From Synechococcus sp. GreenBA-s (GTDB lineage Bacteria > Cyanobacteriota > Cyanobacteriia > PCC-6307 > Cyanobiaceae), in the NCBI RefSeq assembly GCF_024345855.1, contig NZ_JAGQBX010000025.1, forward strand, positions 1-36,691: DNA of 36,691 nucleotides. Direction: 5' to 3'. The number at the start of each line of letters is the position of its first letter. Position 1 is the first letter of the stretch. The notes under the pieces were generated by a model, which ran no database searches, was not told the origin of the DNA, and saw only the letters and a list, made by a program, of their open reading frames with translations. Below, one piece after another: positions 1 to 9,021 of the stretch. Both the position numbers and the translations under genes were made by a program.

Positions 1-242
1 TGGTCGGCATCTGGTTCACCGCCCTGGGCGTGAGCACGATGGCCTTCAACCTGAACGGCTTCAACTTCAACCAGTCGATCCTGGACGGCCAGGGCCGTGT
101 GCTCAACACCTGGGCCGACGTGCTCAACCGTGCTGGCCTTGGCATGGAAGTGATGCACGAGCGCAACGCTCACAACTTCCCCCTCGACCTGGCTGCAGCC
201 ACCGCCACCCCCGTGGCGCTGACCGCCCCCGCCATCGGCTGA
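1..242 (+). CDS. psbA: Photosystem II D1 protein, C-terminal part
   Basis: This is the 3' end of psbA, cut by the window edge; the reading frame starts at base 3 and about 79 residues are visible. D1 is the photosystem II reaction-centre subunit in the thylakoid membrane that binds P680, pheophytin, QB and most of the Mn4CaO5 cluster. The last helix ([19 protein letters not shown]) is followed by the conserved [14 protein letters not shown] segment, which holds the manganese/calcium ligands His332, Glu333, His337, Asp342 and the carboxylate of Ala344 in standard D1 numbering. After that Ala comes a 15-residue extension ([15 protein letters not shown]) that the CtpA protease normally removes. 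The D1 isoform (low-light or high-light) cannot be decided because residue 130 lies outside the window. A strong terminator follows at 283-309. Identification is essentially certain. Confidence 0.98.
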   Translation, partial: VGIWFTALGVSTMAFNLNGFNFNQSILDGQGRVLNTWADVLNRAGLGMEVMHERNAHNFPLDLAAATATPVALTAPAIG

Positions 243-282
243 GCGTCAGCTCCCTTGGTTGATCCTTTCACTCAACCCCTTG

Positions 283-309
283 AGCCCCTGCCCATGCAGG
301 GGCTTTTTT
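283..309 (+). terminator. Rho-independent terminator of psbA
   Basis: A perfect 8-bp stem, GCCCCTGC (284-291) and GCAGGGGC (296-303), closes a CCAT loop. It is followed by six T (304-309), and A283 can pair with T304. It lies 40 bp after the psbA stop and well before the next start at 379, so it should end the psbA transcript. Confidence 0.92.
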
Positions 310-378
310 GTGTGAATTGGAACCCCCGCTGCAGCCAGCCGCCGTAGCTTCGAAGCAGAGAGCCGCACGGGATTCGCC

Positions 379-2268
379 ATGGCCGAGGATGAAGGGCTGC
401 AGACCAGGGGAGAGCCCATCAGCGAAGCTGGCCTATCGCCGGAACAGCTGCTGCAGGGCCAGCAGCGCATTCTCGAGATGGTGGCCGGGGGCGAGAACCT
501 ACAGCGCAGCCTCCAGGCGATCGCGGCCTTTTCCGAGGCCTGCCTGCCGGAAATGCTCGCCTCGATCCTTTACTACGACCCCTACGAACAACGGCTGCGG
601 CGCGGTGGCTATGGCCAGCTTCCCGACAGCTTCCAGGAAGCGGTGGATGGACTGGTTCCCGGTCCGAAGGCAGGAAGCTGCGGCACCTGCGCCTTCCGGG
701 CCCAGAGGGTGGTGAGCGAAGACGTCTTCACCGATCCGCTCTGGGATGACTTTCACGACTTCTGCCACAGCTACGGCATCCGCTCGGCCTGGTCATCCCC
801 GCTGATCTCCCCCAATGATCAGAGCCTGCTGGGGGTATTCGGCATGTATTACCCGGACCGGCGCCTGCCCTCGCCCGCCGATCTGGAGCTGGTGGACCAC
901 ATGACCCACCTGGCCACCCTGGCCGCGGAACGGCATCGGCGTGATGAGGAACGGCGACGCCAGGCCATGGAAGACGCCCTCACCGGGCTGGGTAACCGAC
1001 ATTTGCTGCAGACCCAGGCCGGAGAGCTGGTAGCCCAAGCGCAGCACGCCCAACAGCCCCTGAGCCTGCTGTTTCTGGATCTGGATCACTTCAAGCTGTT
1101 CAACGACAACTTCGGCCATCTGCTCGGCGATAAGCTGTTGCTGCAGTTCAGCAGGCAGTTGAAGGCATTCCTGCCGACCGCCCAGTTGCTGGCCCGCTTC
1201 GGCGGCGATGAATTCGTAGCGATCATCCCCGAACCCTCCGACCAGGTGAGTGAACGGCTGCACGACCTGCTGCGGCGGCTGGATCAGGACACGCTGCTGA
1301 TCGATCACGTGCGGGCCCGACTGAGCTTTTCATCGGGCGTGGTCGACCTTGCCGCGGTGAACTGGAACTTCGGCCAGGCGATTCTCCAGGCCGACACCGC
1401 AGCCCGTCAGGCCAAGGAGAGCGGCCGTCACCGCATCCAGATGGTGGACGCCGCACAGCTCACGGCCGTGCAGCGACGCCTGCAGGTGGGCAAGGATCTC
1501 GAGGATGCCCTCCGCTATGGACTGGTGCACCCGCATGCGCAGCCGATCGTGGACCTGCGCACCGGCGCTCCGCTGGGTATGGAACTGCTGTTCCGAACGC
1601 GCACCGGTGTGCTGAACGGCATCGACCCTCAACTGTGCATCCACGTGGCCGAGGAGGCCGGCCTGATCGATGCGATCGGCTTTGAAATGCTGCGAGGAGC
1701 CTGTCGGCTGCTCAAGGACCCGGCGATCGCCAGCTCCGACCTGTTGATCAACGTGAACCTGTCGGTGCATCAGCTGCTGCGCGAAGACTTTCCAGACGAG
1801 GTGGCCCAGCTTCTGGCCGCCGAAGCGGTGGACGCCCGCAGGATCTGCCTGGAGATCACCGAAAGCCGCTGGCTCGATCCCGACGGACCCTCACGGGTTC
1901 TGCTGAACCGCCTGGTGGGACAGGGTTTCGTCCTGGCCCTCGACGACTTCGGCACCGGTTACGCCTCGCTGCTGCTGCTGCGCTCGGTGCCGTTCCGCCA
2001 CGTCAAGGTGGACAAAACCTTTGTGCAGGAACTGGAGGACTCCGACGAAGCCCTGGCCCTCTGCAGGGCCATGCTGGAAATGGCCAAGGCCTATGGCATC
2101 CAGGTGACGGCAGAAGGCGTGGAGACGCCACAGCAGCGTCGGATTCTTGAGGAGCTGGGCTACATCCGCTGCCAGGGCTATCTCTTTGCCCGGCCCACGC
2201 CACTCGAGGACACACCCGCGCTGCTGCTCGACATGCAGCGGCAAGCGCGCCGATCGGCCCTCGACTGA
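379..2268 (+). CDS. GAF-GGDEF-EAL cyclic-di-GMP signalling protein
   Basis: A 629-residue soluble protein with three domains: a GAF sensor domain (about residues 35-185), a GGDEF diguanylate cyclase domain (about 190-350) and an EAL phosphodiesterase domain (about 375-615). The cyclase motif GGDEF is intact at residues 275-279. No RxxD inhibitory site is seen just before it (the residues there read LPTAQLLARF). The EAL signature reads ELLFR at 402-406 instead of EALLR, but the other hallmarks are present: VNLSVHQL, CLEITES, DDFGTGYASL, the Lys in HVKVDK, AEGVE and the final QGYLFARP. It could therefore both make and break c-di-GMP; which activity dominates cannot be told. There is no membrane segment, so it is probably cytoplasmic, with the GAF domain sensing a small ligand. 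It stands alone between the psbA terminator and the convergent nth. Confidence 0.9.
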   Translation: MAEDEGLQTRGEPISEAGLSPEQLLQGQQRILEMVAGGENLQRSLQAIAAFSEACLPEMLASILYYDPYEQRLRRGGYGQLPDSFQEAVDGLVPGPKAGSCGTCAFRAQRVVSEDVFTDPLWDDFHDFCHSYGIRSAWSSPLISPNDQSLLGVFGMYYPDRRLPSPADLELVDHMTHLATLAAERHRRDEERRRQAMEDALTGLGNRHLLQTQAGELVAQAQHAQQPLSLLFLDLDHFKLFNDNFGHLLGDKLLLQFSRQLKAFLPTAQLLARFGGDEFVAIIPEPSDQVSERLHDLLRRLDQDTLLIDHVRARLSFSSGVVDLAAVNWNFGQAILQADTAARQAKESGRHRIQMVDAAQLTAVQRRLQVGKDLEDALRYGLVHPHAQPIVDLRTGAPLGMELLFRTRTGVLNGIDPQLCIHVAEEAGLIDAIGFEMLRGACRLLKDPAIASSDLLINVNLSVHQLLREDFPDEVAQLLAAEAVDARRICLEITESRWLDPDGPSRVLLNRLVGQGFVLALDDFGTGYASLLLLRSVPFRHVKVDKTFVQELEDSDEALALCRAMLEMAKAYGIQVTAEGVETPQQRRILEELGYIRCQGYLFARPTPLEDTPALLLDMQRQARRSALD

Positions 2269-2294
2269 ACGGGCACCCGACGTCTTGAACAACG

Positions 2295-2947
2295 CTACGC
2301 CTTGAGCCACGGCACGGATTGGCGCCGCCTGGGATACAGCTCGCGGCAGAGCCCGCAGACAGTGCCATCGCAACCGCGGGCGGTGCAGTGCTCGCGACCG
2401 TAAAAATGATCTGGAGGTGCAGCTTGTTCCAGGCCTCCCTGGGGAACAGGGCCTTGAGGTCGCGCTCGGTGCGTGCCACGCTCCCACCGCTGCTGAGGCC
2501 CCAGCGCTGGGCCAGGCGGTGGATGTGGGTATCCACCGGGAACGCGGGCACTCCGAAAGCCTGCGCCATCACCACCGAGGCCGTCTTATGGCCGACACCA
2601 GGCAGCGCCTCCAGTTCGGCGAAGCTGCGCGGCACGTCCCCGCCATGGCGTTCCAGCAGCAGCTCCGCCAGCCTCTTGACATGGCGGGCCTTGGTGCGGG
2701 CCAGACCCAGCTGGCGGATGTGGCTCAGGATCGTGACCTCATCCAGGGCCGCCATGCGGGCGGGCGTGGGGCCAGCGGCGAATATCGCCGGCGTCACCTC
2801 GTTCACCTTCTTGTCGGTGCACTGGGCGCTGAGCAGCACCGCCACCAGCAGCGTGAACGGGTCGCTGTGGTCGAGCGGAATTGGGGTGAGGGGATAGTGC
2901 TCCTCCAGCCGCTGCAGGATCAATACAGCCCGCTCCTTCCTGTTCAC
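2295..2947 (-). pseudogene. nth: Endonuclease III, frameshifted before its iron-sulfur loop
   Basis: Endonuclease III is a bifunctional DNA glycosylase/AP lyase that removes oxidised pyrimidines. The frame from 2947 gives a typical N-terminal part: LLSAQCTDKKVN, the helix-hairpin-helix LPGVGHKTA with the catalytic Lys, and VDTHIHRLAQR with the catalytic Asp. After KLHLQIIF the frame runs off into unrelated, proline-rich sequence that overlaps the convergent GGDEF-EAL gene down to 2003. Adding one base in the run of five T (minus strand; five A at 2402-2406 on plus) restores YGREHCTARGCDGTVCGLC..., which carries four cysteines (spacing C-x4-C-x4-C-x2-C) for a [4Fe-4S] cluster. That frame stops at 2295-2297, giving a normal length of about 217 residues. 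Either the gene is disrupted, or the homopolymer is miscalled, or ribosomes slip there. Family identity is sure; its working state is not. Confidence 0.85.
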
Positions 2948-3046
2948 CGGCCTCCAGCTCCTGCCACCAGCGGAAGCTGAAGCTAGTCAGTCAACGCGGC
3001 AAGCCGCCCGGACGACTCTTTACGCTCAGCGGATCAGTGCAGGCTC

Positions 3047-4135
3047 ATGGGCAGCAGCTTCGGCGATCTCTTTCGCATCAGCACCTTCGGCGAATCCCAC
3101 GGCGGAGGCGTCGGTGTGATTGTCGACGGCTGCCCGCCGCGGCTGGAGCTCGATCTCGAGGCCATCCAGGCCGAACTCGACCGCCGCAAGCCCGGCCAGA
3201 GCAGGATCACCACCCCCCGCAAGGAGGACGACCGGGTCGAGATCCTCAGCGGCCTGCTCGACGGTGTGACCCTCGGCACGCCGATCGCGATGGTGGTGCG
3301 CAACAAGGACCAGCGCCCCCAGGACTACAAGGAGGTGGAGGTGGCCTTTCGCCCCTCCCACGCCGATGCCACCTACCAGGCCAAGTACGGCATCCAGGCC
3401 CGCAGCGGCGGCGGCCGCGCCTCCGCCCGGGAGACGATCGGCCGCGTCGCCGCCGGCGCCATCGCCAAGCAGCTGCTGGCCAGGGCCCACGGCACCGAGG
3501 TGATCGCCTGGGTGCAGCGGATCCACACGATCGAGGCCGCCATTGATCCCGCCGCCGTGACCCTCGACGCGGTGGAGTCGACGATCGTGCGCTGTCCGGA
3601 TGCCGCGGTGGCGGAGCGGATGATCGAGCGGATCGAGGCGATCGGCCGCGAAGGCGACTCCTGCGGCGGCGTCATCGAATGCGTGGTGCGCAACGTGCCC
3701 GTGGGCCTGGGCATGCCGGTGTTCGACAAGCTGGAAGCCGACCTGGCCAAGGCGGTGATGTCGCTGCCGGCCACCAAGGGCTTCGAGATCGGCTCGGGCT
3801 TCGGCGGCACCCTGCTCAAGGGCAGCGAACACAACGACGCCTTCCTGGCCACCACCGACGGCTCCCTGCGCACCGCCACCAACAACTCCGGCGGCATCCA
3901 GGGGGGCATCAGCAACGGCGAGAGCATCGTGATCCGGGTGGGCTTCAAGCCCACCGCCACGATCCGCAAGGCCCAGCAGACGATCAACGCCCGCGGTGAG
4001 GCCACCACCCTGGAGGCGAAGGGCCGGCACGATCCCTGCGTGCTGCCGCGGGCCGTGCCGATGGTGGAGGCAATGGTGGCCCTGGTGCTGGCCGATCACC
4101 TGCTGCGCCAGCAGGGGCAGTGCAGCCTCTGGTGA
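3047..4135 (+). CDS. aroC: Chorismate synthase
   Basis: A 362-residue enzyme of normal length that converts 5-enolpyruvylshikimate-3-phosphate to chorismate, the last shikimate-pathway step, using reduced FMN. Visible signatures are FGESHG near the N-terminus, the [15 protein letters not shown] and [12 protein letters not shown] block, [14 protein letters not shown], and the C-terminal [19 protein letters not shown]. The ATG at 3047 gives the expected [20 protein letters not shown] start. It is divergent from nth (99 bp apart) and convergent with the histone-like gene, whose stop lies 15 bp away. Confidence 0.97.
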   Translation: MGSSFGDLFRISTFGESHGGGVGVIVDGCPPRLELDLEAIQAELDRRKPGQSRITTPRKEDDRVEILSGLLDGVTLGTPIAMVVRNKDQRPQDYKEVEVAFRPSHADATYQAKYGIQARSGGGRASARETIGRVAAGAIAKQLLARAHGTEVIAWVQRIHTIEAAIDPAAVTLDAVESTIVRCPDAAVAERMIERIEAIGREGDSCGGVIECVVRNVPVGLGMPVFDKLEADLAKAVMSLPATKGFEIGSGFGGTLLKGSEHNDAFLATTDGSLRTATNNSGGIQGGISNGESIVIRVGFKPTATIRKAQQTINARGEATTLEAKGRHDPCVLPRAVPMVEAMVALVLADHLLRQQGQCSLW

Positions 4136-4150
4136 GCGGCCGCTCCGGCC

Positions 4151-5005
4151 TCAGCTGAGGCCGGCCAGCTCGCCGACCCCGTTGCCGCTGGGCCCAGCGG
4201 CGGCGGCCTCAGGCGCGGCAGCGGCGCTGGCTGCTGAACCGAGACGACTCACGGCCTTCGCCATGCGCTTGGCCACCGAGGAGGTCGCGCCCTTGGCCTG
4301 GCCAGCGCTGGCCTTGCGCGTGCGGGCGGCCGGGGCCTTGGCGGCCGCTTTGGGCTTCGCCGCCGCTGCGGCTGAGTTCCCGGAGGCGGCGGACTTGGCC
4401 TTGGTCGCCTTCGTGGAGCGCGACGCCGCGGTGGTTTCAGCCCCGGCAGGGCTGGCGGTGGCCTTGGCCTTGCGGGCCGGGGCCTTGGCGGCGGTCTTGG
4501 GGGCTGTCTTCGCGGCGGCTTGGCGTGTCGCCGTGGCGGCGGCCTTGGGTGCGGCCTTGGTGCGCTTGCTGGCGGCCTTCGTGGTTGCGGCCGTCAGCGA
4601 CGACGTCGCTGTCGAGCGAGCCGATGCCTTCGCGGTGGTCTTCGCGGCTGCCTTCGCCCCGGATGCCGCCGCTCGCTTCGCCCCCGACTTCGTCGCGGCC
4701 TTCACCGCGCTGCTGGTGGTGCGGGTGCGGTGGCTCAGCACCAGGGCCCACTCGGCATCGCTGAGGTTGGCGGGCTTGCTGCCATGGGCATCGGCCACCT
4801 TGGCGGCCTTCTCGATGTCGGCGATCAGGTTGCGCCAGGAGGTGGCGAACCGCTTGTCCGACTGCGACTTGGCCCCGCTCTCGACCAGGGTCTCGACCAC
4901 ACCGGCGGCACTCACCTTCTTGCGACGGCGGTTGAAGATCTCCTTCTGCAGCTGGGCGATCAGGGCATCCGCCTTGTCGCTGAGGGTGATCGTGAGCTGA
5001 GACAT
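4151..5005 (-). CDS. Conserved protein with histone H1-like Ala/Lys tail
   Basis: A 284-residue protein in two parts. Residues 1 to about 95 (MSQLTITLSDKADALIAQLQ...LSDAEWALVLSHR) form an apparently folded domain, with a basic patch NRRRKKVSA near residue 26 and a helix-rich prediction by eye. I do not recognise a named family for it. The remaining 190 residues are low complexity, made of Ala, Lys, Thr, Ser and Pro in AAKT/KAAA/TKAT patterns, like eukaryotic histone H1 tails and the bacterial H1-like proteins HctB, AlgP and BphA-type proteins. Such tails bind DNA or RNA non-specifically, so a nucleoid or chromatin-like role is inferred. The final residues lose lysine and end GNGVGELAGLS. It follows eda on the same strand, 66 bp downstream, with a candidate promoter of its own in that gap. 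Confidence 0.75.
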   Translation of the reverse strand: MSQLTITLSDKADALIAQLQKEIFNRRRKKVSAAGVVETLVESGAKSQSDKRFATSWRNLIADIEKAAKVADAHGSKPANLSDAEWALVLSHRTRTTSSAVKAATKSGAKRAAASGAKAAAKTTAKASARSTATSSLTAATTKAASKRTKAAPKAAATATRQAAAKTAPKTAAKAPARKAKATASPAGAETTAASRSTKATKAKSAASGNSAAAAAKPKAAAKAPAARTRKASAGQAKGATSSVAKRMAKAVSRLGSAASAAAAPEAAAAGPSGNGVGELAGLS

Positions 5006-5039
5006 GGAAGAACGCGGCGAAGAACGCAGTGCTGTCTCA

Positions 5040-5068
5040 TTGCTAACACTCCACTCTCACGTTGACAA
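5040..5068 (-). promoter_or_regulatory. Candidate sigma-70 promoter of the histone-like gene
   Basis: On the minus strand TTGTCA (5063-5068) is followed after 17 bases by TAGCAA (5040-5045), close to a -35/-10 pair, 35 bp before the ATG at 5005. The -35 box matches five of six consensus bases; the -10 box is poor. It sits in the only gap between eda and this gene, so an internal promoter is plausible but unproven. Confidence 0.3.
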
Positions 5069-5071
5069 CGG

Positions 5072-5719
5072 TCAGCCCTCGTCGCGCTCCCGGAGCCGAG
5101 CCAACAGCTCCGCCAGGTTGGGATCGAGACCCCCATCGGCGAACAAGCTGGAGCCGAGGGCCACCCCGGCCACTCCCGCCGCCAGCCAGGGCAGCACGTC
5201 GGCGCAGTCGAGGCCACCGGCGGCGATGCAGGCGGGCAGCGGTCCGAGCGGCCCCCGCAACGACGACCAGTAGCGCGGCCCGAGCGTGGCGGCCGGGTAG
5301 AGCTTCACCAGGGCACAGCCCAGCTGCTGGGCGCCATGCACCTCCGTGGGGGTGAACACGCCGGGCACCAGGGTGAGCCGCCAGCGCTGGGCGGCTTCAA
5401 TCAGCGGCGGATCGAGGATCGGCGACACGCCATAGGCCAGGCCCGCGGCGCGGGCGGCCTCCAGCTGCGCCAGGGTTCGAATCGAGGCCGCCCCGAGCCG
5501 CAGTCCGGGGAACCGCTGGACGAGATCCAGGCCCAGGTCGATCCAGGCGGCGTCGGGCTGGATCGGCACCGCCAGCTCCACATGCAGCAGGCCCACCGCC
5601 TGCAGCTGTTGCAGCTGGCGATGGGCCTGGGGGGCTGCGTTGGGTCTAAGCACCGCCAGCAGCGGCTGGCGGTGCAGGCTGGCGATCAACCCAGAGGGAT
5701 CCCCGGAGTGATCGGCCAC
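5072..5719 (-). CDS. eda: KDPG / 4-hydroxy-2-oxoglutarate aldolase
   Basis: A 215-residue class I aldolase of the KDPG family. It cleaves 2-keto-3-deoxy-6-phosphogluconate to pyruvate and glyceraldehyde-3-phosphate (Entner-Doudoroff pathway); relatives also cleave 4-hydroxy-2-oxoglutarate. The Schiff-base Lys is seen in ALVKLYPA, the catalytic Glu in HVELAVP, and the phosphate-binding segments in GASIRTLAQL, GVFTPTEV and AAGGLD. It begins 13 bp after the ftsH stop on the same strand and is probably cotranscribed with ftsH. The ATG start gives MADHSGDPSGLIASLH. Family is confident; which substrate matters in vivo is not shown. Confidence 0.88.
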   Translation of the reverse strand: MADHSGDPSGLIASLHRQPLLAVLRPNAAPQAHRQLQQLQAVGLLHVELAVPIQPDAAWIDLGLDLVQRFPGLRLGAASIRTLAQLEAARAAGLAYGVSPILDPPLIEAAQRWRLTLVPGVFTPTEVHGAQQLGCALVKLYPAATLGPRYWSSLRGPLGPLPACIAAGGLDCADVLPWLAAGVAGVALGSSLFADGGLDPNLAELLARLRERDEG

Positions 5720-5732
5720 GGGGGCACGCCGA

Positions 5733-7577
5733 TCAGACGTATTCAGCCACCTTCACATCGGAGCGGATCAGCAGTTCCTGCAGTTCCTCCGCATCCACGG
5801 TTTCCTTCTCCACCAGCAGCTCGGCCAGCTCGTCGAGCACCGGGCGGTTGCCGCTGAGCACGGCGGTGGCGCGACGGTAGGCCTCGGCCACCAGCTGGCT
5901 CACCTCCTCGTCGATGGCGGCGGCGGTGTCTTCCGAGAAGTCGCGCTCGGCGGCGATGTCGCGGCCGAGGAACATGCCGCCCTGGCTGCGGCCGAGGGCC
6001 ACGGGGCCGAGGCGATCGCTCATGCCGAAGCGGGTCACCATCTGGCGGGCGACGCGGGCCACCTGCTGCAGGTCGTTGGAGGCGCCGGTCGTCACCTCGT
6101 CTTCGCCGTAGACGATCTCCTCGGCGACGCGACCGCCCAGGGCCACGGCCATCTGGTTCTGCAGGTAGGTGCGGGAATAGAGGCCCGACTCCATCCGCTC
6201 CTCACTGGGGGTGAAGAAGGTGAGGCCGCCGGCGTTGCCGCGGGGAATGATCGAGATCTTCTGCACCGGGTCGTAGTCGGGCATCAGGGCACCCACCAGG
6301 GCATGGCCGGCCTCGTGGTACGCCACCAGGCGCTTGCGGCGCTCGCTCATCACCCGATCCTTCTTCTCGGGACCCGCCATCACCCGCTCGATGGCGTCGT
6401 TCATCTCATCCATCGACACTTCGCTGAGCTGACGGCGCGCCGCCAGGATCGCCGCCTCGTTGAGCAGGTTGGCGAGGTCGGCGCCGGTGTAGCCGGGGGT
6501 GCGGCGGGCGATCTTGTCGAGGTCGACGTCCTTGGCAAGGGTCTTGCCGCGGGCGTGCACGCCGAGGATCTGCAGACGGCCGGCGTAGTCGGGGCGGTCC
6601 ACCACCACCTGGCGATCGAAGCGGCCGGGACGCATCAGCGCCGCATCCAGCACGTCGGGGCGGTTGGTGGCGGCCACGATGATGATGCCGGTGTTGCCCT
6701 CAAAGCCATCCATCTCCGTCAGGAGCTGGTTGAGGGTCTGCTCCCGCTCGTCGTTGCCGCCGCCGAGGCCGGCACCACGCTGACGACCCACGGCGTCGAT
6801 CTCATCGATGAACACGATGCAGGGAGCGCTCTTCTTGGCCTGCTCGAACAGGTCGCGCACGCGGCTGGCGCCGACGCCCACGAACATCTCCACGAACTCC
6901 GAGCCGGAGATCGAGAAGAACGGCACGCCGGCCTCGCCGGCCACGGCCTTGGCCAGAAGGGTCTTGCCGGTGCCGGGGGGGCCCACCAGCAGCACGCCCT
7001 TGGGGATCTTGGCGCCGACGGCGGTGAAGCGATCGGGGTTCTTGAGGAAGTCGACGACTTCGGTGAGCTCGAGCTTGGCGCCCTCGATGCCGGCCACATC
7101 GCCGAAGGTCACCTGGGTCTGGGGCTCCATCTGAACCCGGGCCTTGCTCTTGCCGAAGTTCATGGCCGGGTTGCCGCCACCGCCCTGGGCGCGCCGCAGC
7201 AGGAAGAACAGACCCCCGAGCAGCAGCAGCGGGAAGATCAGGCTGCCGATCGCCTGCTGCCAGGCCGCCGGCTCGCGGCTGGGCTGCACGGCGATGTCGA
7301 CGTTGTGGTCGGTGAGCAGCTTGAGCAGATCCTTGTCGGGGGCCAGGTTGACGACGGCGCGCTGGCCGTCGTTCTCCACCACCTGGGCAGTGCCGCGGTC
7401 GGGGGAGATCAGCACCCGCGAGACCTCGTTGCCCTGCACGGCCTCCACGAAGTCGCTGTAGCGGAGGGTGCGGGGGGCGTTGGCCGGATCGGGGCGATCC
7501 AGGAAGGCGGTGCCCACGGCAATCACCACCACGGCCAGGAGCACGTAGAGCCCTGCGTTCCGCCAGCGCTTCTTCAC
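5733..7577 (-). CDS. ftsH: ATP-dependent zinc metalloprotease FtsH
   Basis: A 614-residue membrane-bound AAA protease. Residues 7-25 and about 111-128 are membrane segments that bracket a lumenal/periplasmic domain. The AAA module has Walker A GPPGTGKT at 199-206, Walker B IVFIDEID, and the second region of homology with [20 protein letters not shown]. The protease zinc motif HEAGH is at 421-425. In cyanobacteria FtsH hexamers remove damaged D1 during photosystem II repair and degrade unassembled proteins; which of the usual four paralogues this is was not settled, though the [14 protein letters not shown] start is of the FtsH1/FtsH3-like type. The start is a GTG with GGAG about ten bases upstream. 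It heads a minus-strand run with eda. Confidence 0.96.
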   Translation of the reverse strand: MKKRWRNAGLYVLLAVVVIAVGTAFLDRPDPANAPRTLRYSDFVEAVQGNEVSRVLISPDRGTAQVVENDGQRAVVNLAPDKDLLKLLTDHNVDIAVQPSREPAAWQQAIGSLIFPLLLLGGLFFLLRRAQGGGGNPAMNFGKSKARVQMEPQTQVTFGDVAGIEGAKLELTEVVDFLKNPDRFTAVGAKIPKGVLLVGPPGTGKTLLAKAVAGEAGVPFFSISGSEFVEMFVGVGASRVRDLFEQAKKSAPCIVFIDEIDAVGRQRGAGLGGGNDEREQTLNQLLTEMDGFEGNTGIIIVAATNRPDVLDAALMRPGRFDRQVVVDRPDYAGRLQILGVHARGKTLAKDVDLDKIARRTPGYTGADLANLLNEAAILAARRQLSEVSMDEMNDAIERVMAGPEKKDRVMSERRKRLVAYHEAGHALVGALMPDYDPVQKISIIPRGNAGGLTFFTPSEERMESGLYSRTYLQNQMAVALGGRVAEEIVYGEDEVTTGASNDLQQVARVARQMVTRFGMSDRLGPVALGRSQGGMFLGRDIAAERDFSEDTAAAIDEEVSQLVAEAYRRATAVLSGNRPVLDELAELLVEKETVDAEELQELLIRSDVKVAEYV

Positions 7578-7674
7578 CTTGCGATCTCCGCTCTGGGTAG
7601 TAAAGGAATGTTAACCGGCCTCAGGATCGGCCGGGTGCCGGCCGCCTGGGCCGGCTCTGGTCAGGGCTGCGGAC

Positions 7675-8847
7675 TCAGGAAGCCGAGCGCAGCACCTCCA
7701 CCACGCTACGGAAGGCGAACCATTCCGGGATCTCCTCGCCGCTGCGCAGCATCTGGCGGAACTGGGTGCCGCTCAGCTTCTTCACGTGCAGCCCACGGGC
7801 CTCGGCATGCTCGGCCGTCACGTAGCCCTCTTCCTCGGTGTACACGAGGTTGAGGGAGGGCACGGTCTCCATGCCCAGTTCGGTGGCCTGGTCGCGGGCG
7901 AAATCCTGGGCCTGGTAGGGGCCGTAGAAGTCGTCACCCGTGATCGAGCTCTTACAGCCGGCCATGTCGCGGCCAATGATGAAGTGGGTGCAGCCGTAGT
8001 TCTTGCGGATGATCATGTGCTGCAGCGCCTCACGGGGGCCGGCCATGTGCATCGAGTAGGGCAGGTAGGCCCAGCGGATGCGGGGGTTGGCCGCCTCCTC
8101 CGCCAGGCGCTCATAGGTCTGGAAGCGCACCTCCCCGGCGATGTCGTCGTCCTGGGTGGGACCGCAGGTGGGGTGCACGAGCACGACGCCGGCCTGGCTC
8201 ACATTGGTGGCGTGCAGGGCGCGGGTGAACAGCTCGTAGTGGGCCCGGTGGATGGGGTTGCGGCACTGGAAGGCCACCACGTCCTCGTTGTCGGGCAGGG
8301 TGGCGCGCACCTCGGCCGGGGTCTTGCAGGGGAACACGCGGGTCGGGAGCTCCAGGCCCTCGATCGATCCGCCCAGATAGAAGCGACCGCGCTCGGTGGC
8401 GATCATCTTCACGGCGGGGTGCTCCAGGGAGGTGGTGCCGTAGCAGCCCTTGGCCTCGCGGGCCTTGTCGGGCTCCCACTTGCTCTCCACCGTCATCACC
8501 GCCAGCTCCTGGCCGCGGTAGGTGAGCAGGAGTTTCTGGCCCACCGCAATGTCCTCGCGGTGGGTGTCCATCACGATCGGCAGACCGAACAGCAGGCCGC
8601 TGGTGGTGCGGTGGCTCTCCACCACCGACTGGTAGTCCTCCTGGTGCATGAAGCCGCGCAGGGGCGAGAAGCCGCCCACCATCAGCAGCTCCACGTCGCA
8701 GGCGTTGCGGTCACTGCACTCGACCACGTGGTCCACACCCGCCTTCACGGCCTCGCGCTGCTCGGCCGGCACCCGCAGGTCCACCAGGGTGCCGCCGTGG
8801 GCGGGGATCAGGCCGTGGGATCTGGTGGGGGCGGCGCTGGTGGTCAT
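7675..8847 (-). CDS. sat: Sulfate adenylyltransferase (ATP sulfurylase)
   Basis: A 390-residue single-domain ATP sulfurylase that makes adenosine 5'-phosphosulfate from ATP and sulfate, the first step of sulfate assimilation. The nucleotide-binding motif QCRNPIHRAHYELFTRA (a QxRNPxHxxH pattern) and the conserved IIGRDMAGCK segment are present, and the C-terminus ends FRSVVEVLRSA as in cyanobacterial homologues. There is no APS-kinase domain. It lies between psbO, which has its own terminator upstream, and ftsH, 97 bp downstream, so it probably has its own promoter in the 174-bp gap upstream. Confidence 0.96.
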   Translation of the reverse strand: MTTSAAPTRSHGLIPAHGGTLVDLRVPAEQREAVKAGVDHVVECSDRNACDVELLMVGGFSPLRGFMHQEDYQSVVESHRTTSGLLFGLPIVMDTHREDIAVGQKLLLTYRGQELAVMTVESKWEPDKAREAKGCYGTTSLEHPAVKMIATERGRFYLGGSIEGLELPTRVFPCKTPAEVRATLPDNEDVVAFQCRNPIHRAHYELFTRALHATNVSQAGVVLVHPTCGPTQDDDIAGEVRFQTYERLAEEAANPRIRWAYLPYSMHMAGPREALQHMIIRKNYGCTHFIIGRDMAGCKSSITGDDFYGPYQAQDFARDQATELGMETVPSLNLVYTEEEGYVTAEHAEARGLHVKKLSGTQFRQMLRSGEEIPEWFAFRSVVEVLRSAS

Positions 8848-8972
8848 GGCGGCGGGGTGAGCGGGGCAATCGGTGGATTCTCCCAGAGTGGTCTGCCGGC
8901 CCTGTCCTGACGCCTCGGCGGGGTGGGGGCAGGGCCGCCGACCATCCAGGCCGGCGGGCGTGGGGCGGCATG

Positions 8973-8997
8973 AAAAAGGGGCCCCGATGGGGCCCCT
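8973..8997 (-). terminator. Rho-independent terminator of psbO
   Basis: Read on the minus strand, GGGGCCCC (8996-8989) pairs with GGGGCCCC (8985-8978) across a 3-base loop, with an extra A-T pair at the base and a run of five T (five A at 8973-8977 on plus). It begins 25 bp after the psbO stop. It should insulate psbO from sat. Confidence 0.9.
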
Positions 8998-9021
8998 CGG
9001 AGACGTCAGGCGAGCGGAGGC

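Noticed and set aside
2003-2294. C-terminal continuation of the nth frame
   Set aside because: After the frameshift the residues are unlike any endonuclease III and overlap the GGDEF-EAL gene; the true end is restored in the next frame at 2295.
3026-4099. 357-codon open frame antisense to aroC
   Set aside because: His/Gly/Ala-rich shadow of aroC with no recognisable domain.
6303-7853. 516-codon open frame antisense to ftsH
   Set aside because: Same GC-driven shadow pattern; ftsH on the other strand has full family motifs.
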